Source: Paramacrobiotus metropolitanus (Eukaryota; Tardigrada; Eutardigrada; Parachela; Macrobiotidae). Taken from it: a DNA stretch of 17,866 nt. The position numbers and the translations under genes were made by a program. Where the stretch lies: assembly GCF_019649055.1 (NCBI RefSeq), contig NW_026570698.1:1-17866 (forward strand), written 5' to 3'. This document shows positions 14,816-17,866 of this stretch, piece by piece. The stretch's first letter is position 1. Each line of letters opens with the position of its first letter. The notes under the pieces were generated by a model. That model was not told the DNA's origin. It did no database searches and saw only the letters and a program-made list of their open reading frames with translations.

Positions 14816-14845
14816 CCCCATTCGGAACAAACTAAGGGGACTTAA

Positions 14846-14909
14846 CGCCGAGAACCGGCACGGTCGAGAACCGACCTGACTGAGAAACAGCACTGTCGAG
14901 AAACGACCT
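14846..14909 (+). repeat. Four 16-base tandem mini-hairpins, loop AGAAC/AGAAA
   Basis: Loops begin at 14851, 14867, 14883 and 14899, exactly 16 bases apart. Stems are GCCG/CGGC, GTCG/CGAC (extending to GGTCG/CGACC), CTG/CAG and GTCG/CGAC. Each is closed by G-C. The stem letters change while pairing is kept, so the array is maintained as structures rather than as an exact sequence repeat. Confidence 0.75.
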
Positions 14910-14922
14910 CGGAATGGATTGT

Positions 14923-14939
14923 TCGACCACAAAGGTCGA
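14923..14939 (+). other. Hairpin, loop ACAAA, 6 perfect pairs
   Basis: TCGACC (14923-14928) pairs with GGTCGA (14934-14939), shortly after the 16-base array. Confidence 0.7.
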
Positions 14940-14986
14940 CTCCGTACTTTACCCATAACCTGGAGACATAACGGATATCCTGGCAC

Positions 14987-15009
14987 TAGCCGACCACAAA
15001 AGTCGGTTG
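14987..15009 (+). other. Hairpin, loop ACAAA, 8 pairs with one C-A mismatch
   Basis: TAGCCGAC (14987-14994) pairs with GTCGGTTG (15002-15009), with two G-T wobbles; C14995 and A15001 flank the loop unpaired. Confidence 0.65.
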
Positions 15010-15012
15010 TGC

Positions 15013-15035
15013 AAGCCGATCACAAAGATCGGTTT
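15013..15035 (+). other. Hairpin, loop ACAAA, 9 pairs
   Basis: AAGCCGATC (15013-15021) pairs with GATCGGTTT (15027-15035), one G-T wobble. It is a neighbour copy of the hairpin at 14987-15009: C and G of that stem are replaced here by T and A, and pairing is kept. Confidence 0.75.
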
Positions 15036-15064
15036 TGGAAACATGGAAGCTGCAACATTAGGGA

Positions 15065-15079
15065 CGACCACACAGGTCG
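15065..15079 (+). other. Hairpin, loop ACACA, 5 perfect pairs
   Basis: CGACC (15065-15069) pairs with GGTCG (15075-15079). Confidence 0.55.
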
Positions 15080-15977
15080 ACCATAACGGCCAACAGAAGT
15101 CGATCATGAAGAATGGACGGAAGCTAGCAGTAGCTACGTGGTAACTTAACCGGATTCTCCGTTTGAACCCAGACCTACAGGAACTCAACTAGGAACTTGT
15201 ACCTGGAGTCCAACCGCAGTCTCCCTCGGACGATATCGGGTAAACCAGCCGATTCACCGGTGACCACGACTACGCGCGTCTCGAACGTGCTGCCATTACC
15301 TGAAGAGGAACAGCGACGGTGATTTGGCCGCCACTCCAACGACTCCGCCGCGACCTGCTTCCCCATGTCTTCAATGGAACACCTTAGGCAGACCGAGCTA
15401 GGATACTCGGCCGGCACCCCCTCAACGAACCCCGATGACGATGGCCACCTGCCCATAACACTATCGGCCAGTTGGCTAACGTCACCGGCAAAGAAAAATT
15501 TCCTCGTGGACGTGAGTCGTCTACCCCCAACAGAAGCGGCTAGGCGTCTCAGGTTCGCGACAAAACGAAATGGAAGAATCGGATCTGACGACCTCAGGGA
15601 CGTGCATGTGCATGAAGTTTCAAACCAATGAGCTCGGCTAGACAACCGGGCCACAAAGACCCCTAGTGTTGTAGGCGAGCACAGTTGCACGACGAAGCGC
15701 CAGTCACTCGGCCAACAGATGCCAAGGAAACTCCTACTTCGCAGGACTTGGCGGCCCAGGGGCAAGTCATTCGGATAAACCAGCCAACCGTAGCTTGGAT
15801 CCGACCCAGAGTTCATGTCAGGAATCACAGAAGGAACGGAGTTGTGCTGCCGAACATCCTTCTGCCAGTCAATACTGACCGACGGATGTCCGAACAACGG
15901 AGACCCGGCCAACTGTAGCCGTATGCACAGAACTTTTAAGTCGGAAATCGACCTCCCAGCCGAAGAATTTTGCCTTT

Positions 15978-16010
15978 TCGACGGGTGAACACACAGTTCA
16001 TCCGACTCGA
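15978..16010 (+). other. Two-helix hairpin, loop ACACA, 13 pairs, 3' bulge AC
   Basis: CGGGTGAAC (15982-15990) pairs with GTTCATCCG (15996-16004), one G-T wobble; TCGA (15978-15981) pairs with TCGA (16007-16010) across bulge AC (16005-16006). Confidence 0.75.
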
Positions 16011-16051
16011 GGAAGTCGGAAATCAGCCGACCTCGTAATTCACATGGATAG

Positions 16052-16072
16052 CCGACCTCAAACGAGGGTCGG
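16052..16072 (+). other. Hairpin with AAAC loop, 8 pairs with bulged G
   Basis: CCGACCTC (16052-16059) pairs with GAGG-G-TCGG (16064-16072); one G bulges on the 3' side. Its loop differs from the two main classes. Confidence 0.45.
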
Positions 16073-16125
16073 AAGTAACCGAACAGAAGACGGAAGGATA
16101 CGACAACAAGTCGGGAAAGGCATTT

Positions 16126-16146
16126 GGAAGTCGAGAACCGACCTCC
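16126..16146 (+). other. Hairpin, loop AGAAC, 7 pairs with one A-C mismatch
   Basis: GTCG/CGAC closes the loop (16130-16133 with 16139-16142); after an A-C mismatch GGA (16126-16128) pairs with TCC (16144-16146). Confidence 0.6.
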
Positions 16147-16163
16147 TGACGGACGAATCCGAC

Positions 16164-16204
16164 CTTCGGACGGATGAACACACAGTTCATCCGACCTTCC
16201 GAAG
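16164..16204 (+). other. Two-helix hairpin, loop ACACA, 16 pairs, 3' bulge ACCT
   Basis: CGGATGAAC (16171-16179) pairs perfectly with GTTCATCCG (16185-16193); CTTCGGA (16164-16170) pairs with TCCGAAG (16198-16204); ACCT bulges on the 3' side. It is the longest structure of the family and the second copy of the 15978-16010 hairpin, with A-T where that one has G-T. Confidence 0.8.
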
Positions 16205-16236
16205 CCGACCATAACCGACCACAAGTCGGAAGTCGG
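16205..16236 (+). other. Nested hairpin of two CCGAC/GTCGG stems
   Basis: An inner stem (16215-16219 with 16225-16229, loop CACAA) is enclosed by an identical outer stem (16205-16209 with 16232-16236). The repeated stem sequence permits alternative pairings. Confidence 0.5.
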
Positions 16237-16370
16237 AAACCCAGTCAACACGACCGAAGATGATTGATCACAGTCTGCGGTGGATGAATTCGACCCGAAG
16301 GCACTTGTTTAGCCCCACATGGGCATGTTATTGCAGGTTAACCCTAGTCGACCACCGACGGATAGGATGA

Positions 16371-16391
16371 CCGACCTCGACAGAAGGTCGG
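16371..16391 (+). other. Hairpin, ACAGA within heptaloop CGACAGA, 7 perfect pairs
   Basis: CCGACCT (16371-16377) pairs with AGGTCGG (16385-16391). A similar loop, CAACAGA, tops a 5-pair stem at 2372-2388 and a 4-pair stem at 8595-8609. Confidence 0.6.
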
Positions 16392-16557
16392 ATAACAACG
16401 GAACATACCGGATGGAAGTCGACTGGACACTTCCATCGAAGAAACCCATAATTTCCGATCGGACCTTCGAGCCAGTTCGACTCGGATTACCCCAAACCAG
16501 GCTCGTGGTAGCAGATTTAACGGTTGTAACCGACCACTTTTAAACGGAACTGCTGTA

Positions 16558-16581
16558 CATGACGACCACAAAGGCCGCATG
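16558..16581 (+). other. Hairpin, loop ACAAA, 8 pairs with A bulge and A-C mismatch
   Basis: CC/GG closes the loop, then an A-C mismatch, CG/CG, bulged A16562, and CATG/CATG (16558-16561 with 16578-16581). Confidence 0.55.
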
Positions 16582-16615
16582 ACTTACATACAGCTTTTTC
16601 CGACCTGAACTTTCA

Positions 16616-16638
16616 GAATTCGGAACATAGCCGAATTC
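16616..16638 (+). other. Hairpin, ACATA within loop AACATAG, 8 perfect pairs
   Basis: GAATTCGG (16616-16623) pairs with CCGAATTC (16631-16638). ACATA is flanked by an opposed A and G. Confidence 0.65.
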
Positions 16639-16668
16639 CCCTTAGCCGCCGATCGACTTATCGGTAGG

Positions 16669-16695
16669 CCGACCTTGGTCAAACCGACCTTGGTC
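16669..16695 (+). repeat. Direct repeat of a 12-base unit
   Basis: CCGACCTTGGTC occurs at 16669-16680 and again at 16684-16695, three bases apart. Each copy contains the palindrome GACCTTGGTC. Confidence 0.6.
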
Positions 16696-16890
16696 CTATT
16701 CCCCATCCAGAGAGGATGCCTCGGCATTTGCATCAGCAACAGTGCCTCTCTATCCCGAACGGACGGATACGAGTCGGAAGTAAGTGTTTAACCGTGCTTA
16801 TCCGACCTCGGTGAATGTAACCGGTTACGACGGGTAACCCGGGAACTGATGCCCTGGACCCAACTTTACCGGATGAAAGTGGACAGGAGA

Positions 16891-16918
16891 CCCCGTGGAG
16901 ACTCAACTGCCCCGTGGA
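16891..16918 (+). repeat. Direct repeat CCCCGTGGA
   Basis: Copies at 16891-16899 and 16910-16918, offset by 19 bases. They lie near where a polypurine tract would be expected, after the purine-rich stretch 16874-16890, but no clean tract adjoining a TG end is visible. Confidence 0.4.
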
Positions 16919-17094
16919 CGTCATCCTAGTCGGAATAGGACCCCTGGACAGATTTTTGCATTTTTTTTTAGCACTTTTCCTAACAAACGGAATTGTATTT
17001 TTCTAGTTTGATCTCTTTGACAGATCTGTTTTGTAACCCCTTTTTGCTCACTGGAATCGTGATTAAACTTTATTAATTACTTTCTTTCGCGCTG

Positions 17095-17100
17095 TATAAA
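17095..17100 (+). promoter_or_regulatory. TATA box
   Basis: TATAAA in an AT-rich context, with pyrimidine-rich initiator-like sequence 20-35 bases downstream (TCATTAC, TCACATT). It would place the RNA start near 17125. Confidence 0.55.
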
Positions 17101-17423
17101 CTTTCATTACATTTTCTTTTCACATTGTTCTCCGCTGCCAACAGACGCAAGAAGCCAGCCAACAGAAGCATCACCGGTCCAACGAAACGCCCGAGCGACT
17201 TCCGGATTTCCCGGCCGTGAGTGGCTTCCACTCATGGGTTCGGAAGTGAAGAAGGGACGGTCGACCAGACACCGGACTCCCACTGCCAGAGGACGCGTAC
17301 CGGCGACCCCACATGGGTCCGACCGGAGAGTTGTGCGGTACTGGTGCGGTACCGAGTCGGAGCATCCTTCGCGGGAGCTCGGATTCCCGCCCAGAGGCAT
17401 GTCAGAGGCGTACGACTGCGCCT

Positions 17424-17457
17424 GGTGCGTACGGTCCACACAGGACGTACTTGCACC
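17424..17457 (+). other. Two-helix hairpin in LTR-like region, loop ACACA, 13 pairs, 3' bulge TT
   Basis: GTCC/GGAC closes the loop (17434-17437 with 17443-17446); G17433 bulges; GTAC pairs with GTAC (17429-17432 with 17447-17450); GGTGC (17424-17428) pairs with GCACC (17453-17457) across bulge TT. If the LTR is transcribed from 17125 this lies in R and would be present near both ends of the RNA. Confidence 0.75.
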
Positions 17458-17793
17458 ATTGCTTGCCGATACCACCTCTCTCGCTGTACGTACGTGTGCT
17501 GCTGCACTGCACTCATCCGCTGAAGCGGATATACGCAGCGCATACACTGAGCCACACTTGCTCTCTCGTTCCTCTCTCGCAGTATGACTCAGCGTTCATA
17601 CGCTCGCGTTGGATAGAGTCCAGTCTGCGCATCATCACACAGCTGATGGCACACAGCACGTGCTTGCCGCCAGTTGCTTCTTTCACGCCTTGACGGACGC
17701 TCAAGAGCTTTTCTGGCATAGACTTGCTTGGCCATCACGGCTATGTTCTTGCTTTCCTGCTATTACGCAGCATTGTTCCCCCTTTATTTGTAC

Positions 17794-17799
17794 AATAAA
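17794..17799 (+). terminator. Poly(A) signal AATAAA
   Basis: Canonical hexamer followed within 35 bases by a GT-rich element (TGCTTGTCTGTT, 17821-17832). Cleavage would fall near 17815. Confidence 0.65.
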
Positions 17800-17866
17800 G
17801 CATCACTCGTGATCTCCTCGTGCTTGTCTGTTACACCAGCAAAATCTCAAAGTAAATCGTAAACGT

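Larger units (their letters stand above)
15938..16236 (+). repeat. Diverged duplication, unit about 190 bases
   Basis: Two copies begin at about 15938 and 16128 with AAGTCG and a nearby CGACCTCC, and each carries a GTGAAC or ATGAAC hairpin with an ACACA loop (loops at 15991 and 16180). The second copy ends near 16236. Outside the hairpins the copies have diverged strongly. Confidence 0.6.
14788..16945 (+). other. 3' non-coding region rich in hairpins
   Basis: About 2.1 kb with no convincing gene on either strand. It carries the longest hairpins of the window, a 16-base tandem hairpin array (14846-14909), a diverged duplication of about 190 bases (15938-16236) and two paired short repeats at 16669-16695 and 16891-16918. 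CCGAC and GTCGG are very frequent here. Between 15080 and 15640 I see no strong member of the hairpin family; a frame of 88 codons there (15365-15631) has no supporting evidence. Confidence 0.65.
16945..17866 (+). other. Probable 3' LTR, boundaries unresolved
   Basis: Composition changes sharply near 16945 from GC-rich hairpin sequence to AT-rich, T-rich sequence. A TATA box, a GC-rich stretch of about 690 bases and a poly(A) signal with a GT-rich downstream element follow in U3-R-U5 order. The second LTR copy is outside the window, so the ends cannot be set by comparison; the TG start and CA end are not obvious. Short frames at 17221-17693 look like chance. Two short perfect hairpins (17218-17234, 7 pairs with a CTT loop; 17515-17530, 6 pairs with a TGAA loop) and one member of the ACACA family lie inside. 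Confidence 0.55.

Noticed and set aside
14846-14909. CRISPR-like array
   Set aside because: The regular 16-base spacing has no spacers and the repeats are short self-paired units in eukaryotic DNA.
15365-15631. 88-codon plus-strand frame in the 3' region
   Set aside because: It has a start codon and some charged blocks, but no homology, no splice or start context and no continuation. It could be a relic of the 3' ORF, but I cannot support that.
15175-16251. Minus-strand open frame of 358 codons
   Set aside because: It lies antisense to the hairpin region, has no recognisable domain, and repeats SDELCVHPS only because of the underlying duplication. The T-poor plus strand gives few antisense stops.
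14788-16945. All hairpins explained by abundant CCGAC and GTCGG words
   Set aside because: This bias does create many chance stems, so plain CCGAC/GTCGG pairings with odd loops were given low weight. The conserved loops and the many stems without these words are not explained by it.
17221-17693. Several overlapping plus-strand frames of 100-126 codons
   Set aside because: Three frames are open over the same GC-rich stretch, no protein-like pattern favours one, and the context is an LTR-like leader.

Overview
Kind of DNA. This is eukaryotic DNA, most likely from an animal, and is the 3' two thirds of a very large Ty3/gypsy-type LTR retroelement. Evidence: retroviral-type RNase H and an HHCC/DDE integrase at the left edge, polypyrimidine-CAG splice acceptors, a TATA box and an AATAAA signal at the right edge, and no bacterial signals. 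The 5' LTR, gag, protease and reverse transcriptase would lie to the left of the window. I cannot name the host lineage. Layout: 1-2535 is the end of pol, broken by three frame changes and one in-frame stop; 2536-2711 is a short non-coding gap ending in a splice acceptor; 2712-3218 is a small Pro/Ser/Thr-rich ORF; 3220-12381 is one uninterrupted 3053-codon ORF starting one base after the previous stop; 12382-12597 is a gap packed with hairpins ending in a second splice acceptor; 12598-14787 is a 3' ORF with an N-terminal four-cysteine finger and no early ATG; 14788 to about 16945 is non-coding and full of hairpins; about 16945-17866 looks like an LTR (AT-rich start, TATA box, poly(A) signal). 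How it may work: the RNase H and integrase half is disabled as written, yet the three downstream ORFs, about 12 kb in the place where env would sit, are intact. They show no signal peptide, membrane segment or CCHC knuckle. The giant protein reads as a rod of about twelve related helical modules, followed by basic and acidic tails and globular C-terminal domains. Expression probably uses splicing to the two TTGACAG acceptors and a stop/start coupling (TAACATG) between the first two ORFs. Most unusual signal: a family of RNA-type hairpins is scattered over the element, inside ORFs, between ORFs, in the 3' non-coding region and in the LTR-like end. They share a pentaloop (ACACA, ACAAA, ACAGA, ACATA or ACAAT; a second class has AGAAA or AGAAC), while their stems differ in sequence and remain paired. 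Several of the longest carry a small 3'-side bulge, most often two bases, between an inner and an outer helix. This looks like a repeated binding site for one RNA-binding protein, for example for packaging, and I know of no described counterpart. All pairings were read by eye; no folding or database search was run.
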